60,707 nucleotides of DNA from Betaproteobacteria bacterium SCGC AG-212-J23 (GTDB taxonomy: Bacteria > Pseudomonadota > Gammaproteobacteria > Burkholderiales > SG8-39): positions 1-60,707 of the forward strand of contig LSTF01000069.1 of assembly GCA_001644455.1 (NCBI GenBank), in the 5' to 3' direction. Within the stretch, counting starts at the first letter, position 1. Each line of letters begins with the position of its first letter. Made by a program: the position numbers and the translations under genes. This document shows positions 51,766 through 60,707 of this stretch, in pieces. A model generated the notes under the pieces. That model saw nothing but the letters and a program-made list of their open reading frames with translations. It made no database searches and was not told where the DNA came from.

Positions 51766-52809
51766 ATGCTGGCGCGCGAGCAGATCGTCCGCGAGATCGC
51801 CGACCAGGGCGGCTGGATCTCTTTCGCCCGCTACATGGAGCTCGCGCTGCATGCTCCCGGTGCGGGTTATTACGCAGGCGGCGCGCGGCAATTCGGCGCC
51901 GAGGGCGACTTCGTCACCGCGCCCGAGCTCGGCAGCCTTTTTGGTCGCACCCTCGCCCGGCAGCTCGCGCAGTTTCCCGATCTACCGATCCTCGAGTTGG
52001 GTGCTGGCACTGGCGCGCTCGCCGAGACGATCGACCGGGACTACTACATTCTCGAGACAAGCGCTGCGCTGCGCGCGCTGCAGGAAAGACGGCTGGGAAA
52101 ACGGGTGAAGCACCTGGACCGTCTGCCCGAACGCTGGCGCGGCATCATCATCGCCAACGAGGTGGCCGATGCCATCCCGGTGCACGTCGTCGCGTGGCGG
52201 AACGGAGGGGTCATGGAGCGCGGCGTGACCGTCCACAACGGAAAGTTCACGTGGAAGGAAAAACCAGCGTCCGGAGGGCTGCAGGAAGAGGCGAGCAGGA
52301 TCCTGGTTCCACCGCCTTACGAAAGCGAGATCGGCCTGGCTGCTCGCGCCTGGATGCGCACGCTCTGCGAGCACCTCGAGCACGGCCTGATCCTCGTCGT
52401 CGACTACGGTTTTCCGCGCCAGGAGTACTACCACCCGCAGCGCGCCACCGGAACGCTGATGTGCCACCACCGCCACCGCTCGCACGCCGACCCGTTCGCC
52501 CGCCCGGGCGACGAGGACATCACCGCGCACGTCGACTTCAGCGCGCTCGCCGCGGCGGCGCGCGCGGCCGGCGCCGAGGTGCTCGGCTATGCGACACAGG
52601 CGCAGTTCCTGGTCAACTGCGGCATCACCGACGTGCTCGGCGAGGCGAACGTCGAGAACGCGCTGGTGTACGCGCCGATCGCGGCGCAGGCGCAGAAGCT
52701 GCTCTCGCCGGCGGAGATGGGCGAGCTCTTCAAGGTGCTGGCGGTCGGCAAGGGGATCGCGACACCGCTGACAGGATTCGCGCGGGGCGATCGATCCCAT
52801 GCTCTTTAG
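51766..52809 (+). CDS. class I SAM-dependent methyltransferase of the MidA/NDUFAF7 family
   Basis: 347 residues. RDQGGWISFARYMELALHAPGAGYY-type N-terminus, GDFVTAPELGSLFG and the SAM loop ILELGAGTGALA, then NEVADAIPVHVV and the C-terminal GYATQAQFLVNCGI. In mitochondria the homologue dimethylates an arginine of a complex I subunit; the bacterial substrate is uncertain. Divergent from folM across 33 bp, a common betaproteobacterial layout. The 3' end overlaps the cytochrome gene by 11 nt. Confidence 0.9.
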   Translation: MLAREQIVREIADQGGWISFARYMELALHAPGAGYYAGGARQFGAEGDFVTAPELGSLFGRTLARQLAQFPDLPILELGAGTGALAETIDRDYYILETSAALRALQERRLGKRVKHLDRLPERWRGIIIANEVADAIPVHVVAWRNGGVMERGVTVHNGKFTWKEKPASGGLQEEASRILVPPPYESEIGLAARAWMRTLCEHLEHGLILVVDYGFPRQEYYHPQRATGTLMCHHRHRSHADPFARPGDEDITAHVDFSALAAAARAAGAEVLGYATQAQFLVNCGITDVLGEANVENALVYAPIAAQAQKLLSPAEMGELFKVLAVGKGIATPLTGFARGDRSHAL

Positions 52810-53431
52810 TGCGCTGCTGTTGGTTTTCATGGCTAACGCCGATGAAATCGGCGACGCGCGCAAGCGCTGGGCGGAGAGCCCGCACGGGCCGCTGCTCGAG
52901 CGCATCCTGCCGCCGACCTTCGAAGCGACGCAGCTGCCCGAGCCGGGCTCGCCAGGCGCGCGCCTGACGATCGGCTACTGCGTGCAGTGCCATAACCTCG
53001 CCAACCCGGCGATGCACAATGCCGCGAGATGGCCGAGCGTGGTCGAGCGCATGGTGAAGCGCATGGCAGGCCGCGGCAACCTGGGCGGCGTGATGAGCGA
53101 GATGATGGCCGGCGTGAAAGCGCCGAGCGCCGAGGAGACCCGGACGATCGTCGCCTACCTGCGAAAGCACGCGCAGACGCCGCTCGATCCGGCGCGCTAT
53201 CCCGAGGTCAACGCGCCGGCGGGCGAGGCGTTCCGCCTCGCCTGCAGCCAGTGCCACGTGCTGCCCGATCCGCAGCGGCACAGCGTCGCCGAGTGGCGCG
53301 CGGTGGTGGCGCGCATGCAGGAAAACATGGAGTGGATGAACCGCGTGGTCGGCACCAAGCCTGTGCCCGGCGAGCCGCAGCTGCGGGTGGAAGAGATTCT
53401 CGCTTTCCTCGAAAAGCACGCGCGCAGATAA
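52799..53431 (+). CDS. exported dihaem cytochrome c
   Basis: 210 residues, short signal peptide (FSALLLVFMANA). Two haem c sites: CVQCH 61-65 and CSQCH 149-153. Each lies in a small helical domain, with Met-rich helices (MVKRMAGRG..VMSEMMAGV) that could supply axial ligands. It resembles periplasmic electron carriers but I cannot name a partner. One nt before the hybrid histidine kinase gene, so they are probably co-expressed. Confidence 0.87.
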   Translation: MLFSALLLVFMANADEIGDARKRWAESPHGPLLERILPPTFEATQLPEPGSPGARLTIGYCVQCHNLANPAMHNAARWPSVVERMVKRMAGRGNLGGVMSEMMAGVKAPSAEETRTIVAYLRKHAQTPLDPARYPEVNAPAGEAFRLACSQCHVLPDPQRHSVAEWRAVVARMQENMEWMNRVVGTKPVPGEPQLRVEEILAFLEKHARR

Positions 53432-53432
53432 C

Positions 53433-55613
53433 GTGAATACGGTCCCGCTCCGCCGGCGCCTTTTCGTCCTCGTCGCCGCCGCCATCCTGCCGGTGGCGGT
53501 CGTGTCGGGCCTCGCGCTCTACGTCTTCACCGAGAAGCAGCGCGAGCAGGCCGGGCGCGCCGGCCTGGAGATCAGCCGCGCGCTCACCACCGCGGTCGAC
53601 GCCGAGCTTGATCGCGCAGTGGCGGTACTGGAGGGGCTGGCAGCGGCGCCGACACTCGACCGCGGCGATCTGCGACGCTTCCATCTCGTCATGCGGCGCG
53701 TGCTGGCGGCCAACCCGGAGTGGCTCACGCTGGTGCTCGCCGATCCTTCCGGCACGACGCTCGCCAATGCCCGCATCCCGTTCGGCACGCCGGTCGCGAG
53801 CCTCGTCGAGGCTGACAGCTTTGAGCACGTGGTGCAGTCGCGCGCCCCGGTGATCGGCTACCTTCGCCGCGGTCCGCGCGGCGAGCTCGGCATTCCGGTG
53901 CGCGTGCCGGTGATTCGGGACGGCGAGCTGCGCTATGTCCTCACCGCGGCGCTGAAGCCCGATGCCATCCTCGACGTGGTCACTCGCCAGAAGGTGCCCC
54001 CGGACTGGCTCGTCTCCGTGTTCGATGCGCGGCAGATGCGCGTCGCGCGCTCGCGGCAGCATACGGAAAACCTCGGCACGCCTCCGGCGCCGAGCCTGAA
54101 GGCCATGATGGATGAACCTCCCGACGAGGCCTACGGCCTGACCGATTCGCTGGAGGGCGAGCGGATCTACACCGCCTATAGCCGGTCCCACCAGACGCGC
54201 TGGACGGTGGCGATCGGCGTTCCCGCTTCGCTGATCGACCTCGGCGCCTGGCGCTCGATCGCCGCCTACGGCACCGGCCTGCTGCTCTCGATCGTGCTCG
54301 GCGCGCTCGCCGCGGTGGCGATCGGCCGCGGCATCACCCGCCCCATGGAGGCGCTGAGCAGCGCCGCGCGCGCCCTTGGCAGGCGCGAGCCGCTCCGGCC
54401 GCCGGCGACGCCGATCGCCGAGATCCGCCAGGTCGGCGCCTCGCTGGAGACGGCGGCGGACGAGCGGGCGCGCAGCGAAGCCGAGCGCGAGAGGCTGCTC
54501 GATCGCGAGAAGGAAGCGCGCGCCGCCGCCGAGGCGGCGAATCGCGCCAAGGACGAGTTCCTCGCGCTCCTCGGCCACGAGCTGCGCAATCCGCTGGGCG
54601 CGATCATGAACGCCACCCGCCTGCTGGAGCATCCGGGCATCGCCGCAGAAGACGCCTCGCGCGCGCGCGGCATCATCGGTCGTCAGGCCGAGCATCTAGC
54701 GCGACTCACCGACGACCTGCTCGACGCCGGGCGCGCCATCATGGGCAAGATCGTCCTCGAGCTGCGCCCGGTCGATCTTTCGGCCGCGGCCGGACAGGCG
54801 ATCGCCACCTTGCGCAGCAGCGGCAAGCTCGGCCAGCACAAGTGGAGCGACGAGCTGCAGCCGGTGTGGGTGCAGGCCGATCCGACGCGGCTCGAGCAGA
54901 TCATCGCCAACCTTCTGATGAATGCGGTGAAGTACACCCCGGCGGGCGGCAGCATCCGCATCACGGTCGGCAAGCAAGGCGGCGACGCGGTGCTGGAAGT
55001 CGCCGACAACGGCATCGGCATGCGCCGCGAGCTACTCTCGCGCGTCTTCGAGCCCTTCGTCCAGGGCGAGCCGGGCCTCGACCGCTCCGCCGGCGGCCTC
55101 GGCCTCGGCCTGACGCTGGTGCGCCAGCTCGCCGCGCTGCACGGCGGCTCGGCGCGAGCCGACAGCGAGGGCCCCGGCCGCGGCAGCCGGTTTACCGTGC
55201 GCTTCCCGGCGATCGAGCCGCGCGCGCCGGCGCAGCGGGCCGTGGCCGCCGACGCGGCGGTGCCCTCGCGCGACATCCTGATCGTCGAAGACAACGCCGA
55301 CGCGCGCGAGACGCTGCGCAAGCTGCTCGAGCTGCGGGGACACCGCGTGCGCGTGGCGTCCGAGGGTCATGCCGCGCTCGAGGCCATGCGCACCGCACCG
55401 CCGGACGTGGCGCTGGTGGACATCGGCCTGCCCGGGATCGATGGCTACGAGCTCGCGCGCCGCGTGCGTGCCGACAGCGGCCGCCGCGTCACGCTCATCG
55501 CGCTCACCGGCTATGGTTTACCGGAGGATCGGCGGCGCACTGCAGAGGCCGGCTTCGACCTGCATCTCGTGAAGCCGGTGGACTACGAAAAGCTGGAAGA
55601 AGCCCTTCGCTAG
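53433..55613 (+). CDS. hybrid sensor histidine kinase with C-terminal receiver
   Basis: 726 residues: membrane helix about 10-30, an extracytoplasmic dCache/CHASE-like sensor (to about 270), a second helix (about 277-300), HAMP and a coiled coil, then HisKA with phospho-His in LLGHELRNPLGAI, an HATPase (NLLMNAVKYTP; GIGMRRELL; GGLGLGLTLV) and a receiver domain with acceptor Asp in VDIGLPGIDGYE. No output domain or separate regulator is adjacent, so phosphotransfer goes elsewhere. GTG start. It shares a CTAG with the convergent GST stop codon. Confidence 0.92.
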   Translation: MNTVPLRRRLFVLVAAAILPVAVVSGLALYVFTEKQREQAGRAGLEISRALTTAVDAELDRAVAVLEGLAAAPTLDRGDLRRFHLVMRRVLAANPEWLTLVLADPSGTTLANARIPFGTPVASLVEADSFEHVVQSRAPVIGYLRRGPRGELGIPVRVPVIRDGELRYVLTAALKPDAILDVVTRQKVPPDWLVSVFDARQMRVARSRQHTENLGTPPAPSLKAMMDEPPDEAYGLTDSLEGERIYTAYSRSHQTRWTVAIGVPASLIDLGAWRSIAAYGTGLLLSIVLGALAAVAIGRGITRPMEALSSAARALGRREPLRPPATPIAEIRQVGASLETAADERARSEAERERLLDREKEARAAAEAANRAKDEFLALLGHELRNPLGAIMNATRLLEHPGIAAEDASRARGIIGRQAEHLARLTDDLLDAGRAIMGKIVLELRPVDLSAAAGQAIATLRSSGKLGQHKWSDELQPVWVQADPTRLEQIIANLLMNAVKYTPAGGSIRITVGKQGGDAVLEVADNGIGMRRELLSRVFEPFVQGEPGLDRSAGGLGLGLTLVRQLAALHGGSARADSEGPGRGSRFTVRFPAIEPRAPAQRAVAADAAVPSRDILIVEDNADARETLRKLLELRGHRVRVASEGHAALEAMRTAPPDVALVDIGLPGIDGYELARRVRADSGRRVTLIALTGYGLPEDRRRTAEAGFDLHLVKPVDYEKLEEALR

Positions 55614-56230
55614 ACCGGCGGTACGGCCATGCCCTTTACCACTGCGGGGCGCGCGCCGACCTTGTCGTACCAGCGCTTCACGTTCTTGAACGACGCGATG
55701 TCCACGCGATGCCATTCGAAGCGCGCGGTCCAGGGATAGATCGCCATGTCGGCGATGCTGTATTCCGCGCCCGCGAAGTAATCGCTTTTCTCGAGATGCT
55801 TGTCCATCACGCCGTAGAGGCGCTTGGCTTCGTTGCCATAGCGTTCGCTGCCGTACGGGATCTCGTCTTTCTTGGCGCGCATGAAGTGGTGCGCCTGGCC
55901 GAACATCGGCCCCACGCCGCCCATCTGGAACATGAGCCATTGCAGAACAACATATCTATTTTTTTGGTTGAGAAACTTGCCGGTCTTTTCGGCGAGATAA
56001 ATCAGGATCGCGCCCGACTCCATCATGTTGATCGGCTTGCCGCCCGGGCCATCGGGGTCGACGATCGACGGGATCTTGCCGTTGGGATTGATCTTCAGAT
56101 AGTCGGGCGTGAACTGCTCGGCGTTGGTGCCGATGTTGATCTTGTGCACGCGGTAGGGCAGCGCGCATTCCTCCAGCATGATCGAAACTTTCCGGCCGTT
56201 CGGGGTGCTCCAGGTATACAAGTCGATCAT
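55610..56230 (-). CDS. glutathione S-transferase (YghU/YfcG-like)
   Basis: 206 residues: N-terminal thioredoxin fold beginning MIDLYTWSTPNGRKVSIMLEE with the Thr/Asn GSH site typical of the Nu-class (TxxPN), cis-Pro in GKIPSIVDPD and the ESGAILIYLA GSH loop, then an all-helical domain. Nu-class proteins reduce disulfides such as 2-hydroxyethyl disulfide or organic peroxides. Start ATG 56230; 18 bp to the divergent DUF2905 gene. Confidence 0.9.
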   Translation of the reverse strand: MIDLYTWSTPNGRKVSIMLEECALPYRVHKINIGTNAEQFTPDYLKINPNGKIPSIVDPDGPGGKPINMMESGAILIYLAEKTGKFLNQKNRYVVLQWLMFQMGGVGPMFGQAHHFMRAKKDEIPYGSERYGNEAKRLYGVMDKHLEKSDYFAGAEYSIADMAIYPWTARFEWHRVDIASFKNVKRWYDKVGARPAVVKGMAVPPV

Positions 56231-56248
56231 GGGGTATATAAGACAGTT

Positions 56249-56431
56249 ATGGTTAAGTGGCTCGTGACAGTGGTGGTTTTGGTGATCCTGCTCTCGCTGA
56301 TTTCGCAGCGGCTGCGTTTCCGCATGCCGGGCGATTTCGTCGTCCCGGTGCGCGGGCGAATGTACTACATCCCGATCGCCAGCACGGTCGTCCTTTCGCT
56401 GCTCGTCTGGGCGATCACGAAGCTGATCTGA
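56249..56431 (+). CDS. DUF2905 family small membrane protein
   Basis: 60 residues with two predicted membrane helices (4-20 and 42-58) joined by [22 protein letters not shown], split at the turn, which is the DUF2905 signature (PGD...). Function unknown. Its last 17 nt overlap cca on the other strand. The very short gap to the GST contains GTATATAAG, a possible -10-like AT stretch. Confidence 0.85.
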   Translation: MVKWLVTVVVLVILLSLISQRLRFRMPGDFVVPVRGRMYYIPIASTVVLSLLVWAITKLI

Positions 56432-57437
56432 TCGCCTCGAGGCGCGCTGCATCGACGCGCCTCGCAATGTCCTTGCCCGAACCGCCGGCGGCGAGCGCGC
56501 CGGCATCGACCGCGGCCGCCGCGGCCCGCGCCTTCTCCAGCCGCGTGAAATCCGCCTTCGGCGTCGAGAAGCGCGCCACTTCGAGGAGCTGGGCGAAGCG
56601 CTCCGGCCGGCGGAAGGCGTCGGTGCGCTTCAGCACGTCGAGCAGCTCCTCGGGCTTCTTTGCATGCTTCAGCTGCTCGCGATAGGCGCTCGCGAGCATC
56701 GCCAGCTCGCGCACCTCGTTCGGCGCGCGCAACCGCTTGCACAGCGCCTCGACCTCCTTCTCCTCGAGCGACCAGGCAAGCAGCGCGAAACGAACCGGCA
56801 GGCTGCCACCCAGCCTGGTCTTGGGTTTCGGAACTAATTTCAGGCCCGCGGATTCGAGCACCTGGAACATGCGCTCCGGGTGCTCTTCCATCAGGCCTTT
56901 GGAGAATTCCTGCCAGACCCGCTCGGCGACCAGGTGGTCGGTCTCGCCGGACTCGACCATCTTGCGCATCAACCTCAGAGTGTTTCGATTGGTTGAAAAA
57001 CCAAATCGGGCGGCGAACCGCGCGACGCGCAGAATGCGCACCGGGTCCTCGGCGAAGGCCTCGCTGACATGGCGCAGGACGCCCTGGCGCAGGTCCTCCT
57101 GCCCGTTGAACGGATCGATCAGCTTGCCGCTCTCGTCCTTGGCGATGGCGTTGATGGTGAGATCGCGGCGGCGCAGGTCGTCTTCCAGCGTGACGTCCGG
57201 CGCGGCATGCACGGTGAAGCCCTTGTAGCCCCGGCCGCTTTTTCGTTCCGTCCGGGCCAGCGCATATTCTTCCTTGGTGGTCGGATGGAGAAAGACCGGG
57301 AAGTCCTTGCCGACCGGCTTGAAGCCCTTGGCGACCATCTCCTCCGGGGTCGCGCCGACCACGACCCAGTCGCGATCCTTGACCGGCAGGCCAAGCAATT
57401 CGTCGCGAACCGCTCCGCCGACGATGTATGCCTTCAC
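56415..57437 (-). CDS. cca: CCA tRNA nucleotidyltransferase
   Basis: Adds or repairs the 3'-CCA of tRNAs. 340 residues: [10 protein letters not shown] with catalytic D21/D23 (KDRDW), [11 protein letters not shown] for the nucleotide, and [17 protein letters not shown] in the neck. It lacks the C-terminal HD phosphohydrolase domain of the 410-residue E. coli enzyme, so only the polymerase part is present. GTG start overlapping the upstream GST stop (GTGA). Confidence 0.94.
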   Translation of the reverse strand: MKAYIVGGAVRDELLGLPVKDRDWVVVGATPEEMVAKGFKPVGKDFPVFLHPTTKEEYALARTERKSGRGYKGFTVHAAPDVTLEDDLRRRDLTINAIAKDESGKLIDPFNGQEDLRQGVLRHVSEAFAEDPVRILRVARFAARFGFSTNRNTLRLMRKMVESGETDHLVAERVWQEFSKGLMEEHPERMFQVLESAGLKLVPKPKTRLGGSLPVRFALLAWSLEEKEVEALCKRLRAPNEVRELAMLASAYREQLKHAKKPEELLDVLKRTDAFRRPERFAQLLEVARFSTPKADFTRLEKARAAAAAVDAGALAAGGSGKDIARRVDAARLEAIRSAS

Positions 57438-58108
57438 TTCTTGGTGTACGGCTCGTCTTCGGCGACGAACTTCTTTTCTTTGCGCGCCGCCTCGATCCAC
57501 TCGCGCACCGCGGGCAGAGCCTCCACCGCCGCGCAATAGTCCTTCGCGAGGCGCGGCACCTCGACGCCGTAGGTGCGAAAGCGCATCACCACCGGCGCGA
57601 AGAATGCGTCGGCGATCGAGAACTTGCCAAAGAGGAGCGAGCCGCCGCCGCCGAACCGCTCCCGGCACTCGCTCCAGACCGAGACGATCCGGTCGATGTC
57701 GCGCTGCGATTCGGGCGTCAGGCCCTTGCCCGGGTGGCTGCCCTTGATATTCATCGGCATCTTGACGCGCAGCGCCTGGAAGCCGGAATGCATCTCGGCG
57801 CACGCCGAGCGCGCCAGGCGCCGCGCGCGCGCGTCGGCCGGCCAGAGCTGCTTCTCGGGAAAAAGCTCGGCGGCGGTCTCGGCGATCGCGAGCGAGTCCC
57901 ACACCGGCTCGCCGTCGACGAGCAGCACCGGTACCTTGCGCGCCTTCGAATATTTCTCGATGCCGGCGACGGTCAGGCCGCCATCGACATCCGCGAAGTG
58001 GAGCAGCACTTCTTCGAAGGGAATTTCCGCCTGGCGCAGCAGCACCCACGGCCGCATCGACCACGAGGAGTAGTTCTTGTCGCCGATGACGAGCTTGAGC
58101 CTGACCAT
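57434..58108 (-). CDS. glutathione S-transferase family protein
   Basis: 224 residues: [21 protein letters not shown] at the N-terminus (with Ser as probable GSH-activating residue), [19 protein letters not shown] in the thioredoxin fold, and a helical C-terminal domain with [15 protein letters not shown]. This N-terminus is typical of a proteobacterial GST subgroup of unknown substrate. Coupled to cca by GTGA, and 9 nt after the molybdoenzyme gene. Confidence 0.9.
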   Translation of the reverse strand: MVRLKLVIGDKNYSSWSMRPWVLLRQAEIPFEEVLLHFADVDGGLTVAGIEKYSKARKVPVLLVDGEPVWDSLAIAETAAELFPEKQLWPADARARRLARSACAEMHSGFQALRVKMPMNIKGSHPGKGLTPESQRDIDRIVSVWSECRERFGGGGSLLFGKFSIADAFFAPVVMRFRTYGVEVPRLAKDYCAAVEALPAVREWIEAARKEKKFVAEDEPYTKK

Positions 58109-58117
58109 CGAAGTAGT

Positions 58118-60301
58118 CTACTTGGCCTGCCGGATGGCGCGCCAGACGCGCTCGGGTGTCGCCGGCAATTCCACATGCTCGACGCCGAGAGGCGAGAGCG
58201 CGTCGGCGATGGCGTTCGCCACGGCACCCAGTGCAGGCGTGGTGCCGCCCTCCCCGCCGCCGCGCAGGCCGAGCGGATGCGTGGTCGACGGCACCTCGCT
58301 GATCTCGGTGGTGAACATCGGCAGCTGGTCGGCGCGCGGCAGCGCGTAGTCCATGAGCGTCGCCGACTGGAGCTGGCCCGCCTCGTCGTAGACGCAGCGC
58401 TCGAAGAGCGCCTGGCCGATGCCGGCCGCCATGCCGCCCTGCGCCTGGCCGTGCAGGATGAGCGGGTTGATCGCGCGGCCGCAGTCGTCGACGTTCGTGT
58501 GCGCGATCACCTCCGTCACCCCCGTCTCGGGATCGATCTCCACCTCGCACACCGCGCAGCCGTAGGCGAAGGACGGCAGCGAAGTGCTTTCGTCGTAGAC
58601 GCCGGCGATGACGCCCACCTCGAAAAGACCGACCGAGCGGTCGGTCCCCTTCACCGTGAACCGGCCGGCGACGAACTCGATGTCCGCGACCGCGGCTTCC
58701 AGCCGCTCGGCAGCGACCTTGCGCCCGGCTTCGATCGCCCGATCGGCGGCGCCCCGCATCACCGCGGCGCCCATGCGCATCGAGCGGCCCGAGTGCGTGC
58801 CGCCGCCGACCTTCGCCACGTCGCTGTCGCCGGCGAGGAGGCGCACCTGCGCGGGATCGACCGCGAAGCAGTCGGCGAGAAACTGGGCGAACGCGGTTTC
58901 GTGTCCCTGTCCGGAAGAGAGCGTGCCGAGGACGAGGTCGATCCGGCCCTCGGGCCGCACCGTGACCTCCGCCTGCTCGCGCGGCGCGCCGGTGTTGAGC
59001 TCGACGTAGTTCGAAAGGCCGATGCCGCGATAACGGCCGCGGGCGAGCGCCGCGGCGCGGCGCTTCTCGAATCCCGCCCAGTCCGCGACCCGTGCAGCCC
59101 GCTCCTGCACCGCCGGGTAGTCGCCGCTGTCGTAGACGAGGCCGAAAGGATTGCGGTAGGGCATCGCCGACGGCGCGACGAGGTTACGGCGGCGGATTTC
59201 CAGCCGGTCGAAGCCGTGACGTCGCGCCGCGAGGTCGATCAGCCGCTCGATGACGAACATCACTTCCGGCCGGCCGGCCGCGCGATAGGCCGAGGTCGGC
59301 GAGGTGTTGGACAGCACCGCGCGGCCGCGTGCCGCGACAGCGGGAACACGATAGACGCTGGTCGAGACGCCGATGCCTTTCGAGAGCGGCACCGTCGAGA
59401 TCGCGTGCGCGCCGAGGTCGCTGGTGTTGGCGGTGCGAAAGGCGAGGAACCGGCCGTCGCGATCGAGCGCGAGCTCGGCCTGCACGGCGAGATCGCGGGA
59501 GTGGTCGTCGCTCAGGAAGCATTCGTGCCGGTCGAGCGCGCATTTCACCGGCCGGCCGACGCGCTTGGCCGCCCAGGCCGCGAGCGCGTACTCGGGATAG
59601 AAGTTGTTGCGCGTGCCGTAGTTGCCGCCCAGATCGCGCGTCACGACGCGGACCGATTCCTCGGGCACGCCCAGCACGGCGGCGAGGTCGGCGCGGTGGC
59701 GCTGCACCCAGGCGGAAGTCGCGTGCACGGTGAAGCGGCCATTCTCGTATTGCGCGAGCGTCACGCGCGGCTCCAGGGGCACGCCGGTCACGCGGTTGAG
59801 TTGCGTCTTCAGTTGCACGACATGGGCTGCGCCCGCGAATGCCGTAGCGACGTCGCCCATCGCGACGTCGACGCACACCTTTTCCTCTGCTTCCAGCGTC
59901 TCGTATTCGACTTCGACGCGCTCCGCGGCATCGCGCGCCAGGGCGCGCGTTTCGGCGACGACGAGGGCGACCGCTTCGCCGACAAAACGCACCCTGTCCG
60001 CCGTCAGAACCGGGAAAGGCGGAAAGGAGCCCATGAGCGGGACTTCGTGCGGATTCGGCGAGATCGGCCGGAAGGGAATTGCCTTGAGGCCGTCCGCGAC
60101 CGCGTCCTTGCCGGTGAGGACAGCAATCACGCCCGGAACGTCTGTGCGGATGCTACGAATGCGGGCGTGGGCATGTGGCGAACGCACCACCGCGGCGTGG
60201 ACCATACCCGTTACGGTCAGGTCATCCGTGAAAGCGCCACGACCACAGAGGAGGCGATCATCCTCTGTCCGGGGGAGCGGCTGTCCGATCCATTTCTTCA
60301 A
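58118..60301 (-). CDS. xanthine dehydrogenase/CoxL-family molybdopterin-binding subunit
   Basis: About 727 residues of the large subunit of molybdenum hydroxylases. [24 protein letters not shown] (split), SPHAHARI, the AYRAAGRPE loop and the catalytic RGGGEGG (Glu) near the C-terminus are visible. AYRAAGR with no Cys in the loop excludes form I CO dehydrogenase; this is form II-like with unknown substrate. No medium (FAD) or small (2Fe-2S) subunit gene is adjacent. Start probably TTG 60301 (CTG 60310 possible); the 23-bp divergent gap holds no clear Shine-Dalgarno. Confidence 0.87.
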   Translation of the reverse strand: MKKWIGQPLPRTEDDRLLCGRGAFTDDLTVTGMVHAAVVRSPHAHARIRSIRTDVPGVIAVLTGKDAVADGLKAIPFRPISPNPHEVPLMGSFPPFPVLTADRVRFVGEAVALVVAETRALARDAAERVEVEYETLEAEEKVCVDVAMGDVATAFAGAAHVVQLKTQLNRVTGVPLEPRVTLAQYENGRFTVHATSAWVQRHRADLAAVLGVPEESVRVVTRDLGGNYGTRNNFYPEYALAAWAAKRVGRPVKCALDRHECFLSDDHSRDLAVQAELALDRDGRFLAFRTANTSDLGAHAISTVPLSKGIGVSTSVYRVPAVAARGRAVLSNTSPTSAYRAAGRPEVMFVIERLIDLAARRHGFDRLEIRRRNLVAPSAMPYRNPFGLVYDSGDYPAVQERAARVADWAGFEKRRAAALARGRYRGIGLSNYVELNTGAPREQAEVTVRPEGRIDLVLGTLSSGQGHETAFAQFLADCFAVDPAQVRLLAGDSDVAKVGGGTHSGRSMRMGAAVMRGAADRAIEAGRKVAAERLEAAVADIEFVAGRFTVKGTDRSVGLFEVGVIAGVYDESTSLPSFAYGCAVCEVEIDPETGVTEVIAHTNVDDCGRAINPLILHGQAQGGMAAGIGQALFERCVYDEAGQLQSATLMDYALPRADQLPMFTTEISEVPSTTHPLGLRGGGEGGTTPALGAVANAIADALSPLGVEHVELPATPERVWRAIRQAK

Positions 60302-60324
60302 GCGGGGCAGGATAAACTGAACCG

Positions 60325-60707
60325 ATGCCCGACGGCCTGATCGTCGCCATTGGCGGCAACGCGACACATCCCGAGGACATCCGCGGCACCACCGAGGAGC
60401 AGGAGGTGGTGGCCGATCGCGCCGCGCGCTCGCTGCTGCCGCTCATCAAGGCTTCGCCGCGCCTCGTCCTCACCCATGGCAACGGTCCGGTGGTCGGCAA
60501 GATCCTGCTGCGCATGATGCTGACGCGCGAAGCCATCCCGCCGATGCGCCTCGATGTCTGCGTGGCGCACAGCCAGGGCGGCATCGGCTACCTGTTGCTC
60601 CAGTCCCTCGAAAACGTCCTGCGGCATGACGGCGTCGAGCGCCAGCTCGCTTGCGTACTGACGCAGGTCGAGGTCGACGCTCAGGATCCCGCGTTCGCCT
60701 CGCCATC
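60325..60707 (+). CDS. arcC: carbamate kinase (5' partial)
   Basis: The first 127 codons of an amino-acid-kinase-fold protein: VAIGGNA at the start, THGNGPVVG, SQGGIGYLL and VLTQVEVDAQDPAF. These are the ordered motifs of carbamate kinase, which makes ATP from carbamoyl phosphate in arginine, agmatine, allantoin or oxalurate breakdown. HGNGPVVG has Val where the usual motif has Gln (GPQVG). The frame runs off the right edge. Divergent from the molybdoenzyme, which hints at purine or N-heterocycle use. Confidence 0.9.
   Translation, partial: MPDGLIVAIGGNATHPEDIRGTTEEQEVVADRAARSLLPLIKASPRLVLTHGNGPVVGKILLRMMLTREAIPPMRLDVCVAHSQGGIGYLLLQSLENVLRHDGVERQLACVLTQVEVDAQDPAFASP

Noticed and set aside
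58118-60301. Form I carbon monoxide dehydrogenase CoxL
   Set aside because: The active-site loop lacks the form I cysteine motif; AYRAAGRPE indicates a form II-like or aldehyde/xanthine-type hydroxylase.
57428-60340. A 970-codon open frame on the plus strand opposite cca, GST and the molybdoenzyme gene
   Set aside because: It is antisense to three well-supported genes, is Arg/Ala/His-rich without recognisable domains, and is a common artefact of third-position GC in high-GC genomes.

Overview
This is a chromosomal segment of a high-GC proteobacterium, most likely a betaproteobacterium close to Burkholderiales, Rhodocyclales or Nitrosomonadales. The gene order supports this: DUF2244-coxB; comF-trmL divergent from bioC; gpsA-secB-grxC-rhodanese divergent from gpmA-envC-ctpA-moeB; slmA-HAD nucleotidase-argB; hslVU; xerC-DUF484-dapF-lpxL-lpxL divergent from metK; folM-ttcA divergent from a MidA-like gene. 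I saw no insertion sequence, prophage, CRISPR array, rRNA or tRNA. About 66 protein genes fill almost every base. The longest gap is 161 bp, and it is filled by a promoter, a SAH riboswitch and a terminator. No stretch over 300 bases lacks a gene.

Layout. 1-2062: 3' part of a cytochrome oxidase operon (minus strand), then bioC. 2037-11671: amidase, comF, trmL, a PlsC-like acyltransferase, the gpsA-secB-grxC-rhodanese group, and gpmA-envC-ctpA-moeB plus a small DUF4431 secreted protein. 11656-15125: slmA, nucleotidase, argB, Hsp20, and a sigma factor/mini anti-sigma/Cys-rich protein operon. 15091-29316: fourteen minus-strand genes in a row with no gap above 40 nt (lpxL x2, dapF, DUF484, xerC, rlmI, an HD-GYP sensor, a zinc-type operon without ATPase, hslV, hslU). 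29364-41533: a one-carbon/aromatic block holding metK, a VanR-like regulator with operator sites, two LigM/DesA-type O-demethylases, a core MetE-like methyltransferase, ligA-ligB, a Ser/Thr kinase pair, then the riboswitch-controlled ahcY operon with a PanE-like and an MTHFR-like gene. 41530-47497: CHASE2 cyclase-SH3-M48 operon, a DUF457 membrane protein, a SpoIIAA-like protein, and an aminotransferase with an in-frame N-terminal HTH. 47587-60707: TPP enzyme, DUF3750, ttcA, folM, MidA-like, dihaem cytochrome c, hybrid histidine kinase, two GSTs, DUF2905, cca, a CoxL-like molybdoenzyme and the start of a carbamate kinase.

How the genes fit together. The 29.4-41.5 kb block reads as a coherent pathway. 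Methoxyl groups of lignin-type aromatics (vanillate, syringate or 3-O-methylgallate) would go to tetrahydrofolate through the LigM-like pair. Methyl-THF could then be used by the MetE-like protein to make methionine, feeding MetK, SAM and AhcY, or be oxidised by the MTHFR-like protein. LigAB would open the demethylated ring. A perfect VanR-type operator between regulator and operon supports aromatic-acid induction.

Main oddities. Three genes (DUF457, moeB, EnvC-like) have conserved N-termini that are only reached from a CTG (or ATT) start. A Cro/YdaS-like HTH is fused to a fold-type I aminotransferase with a palindrome just upstream. The SAH riboswitch has a competing terminator hairpin. The zinc-type cluster lacks an ATPase. 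All nine convergent gene pairs touch or overlap.
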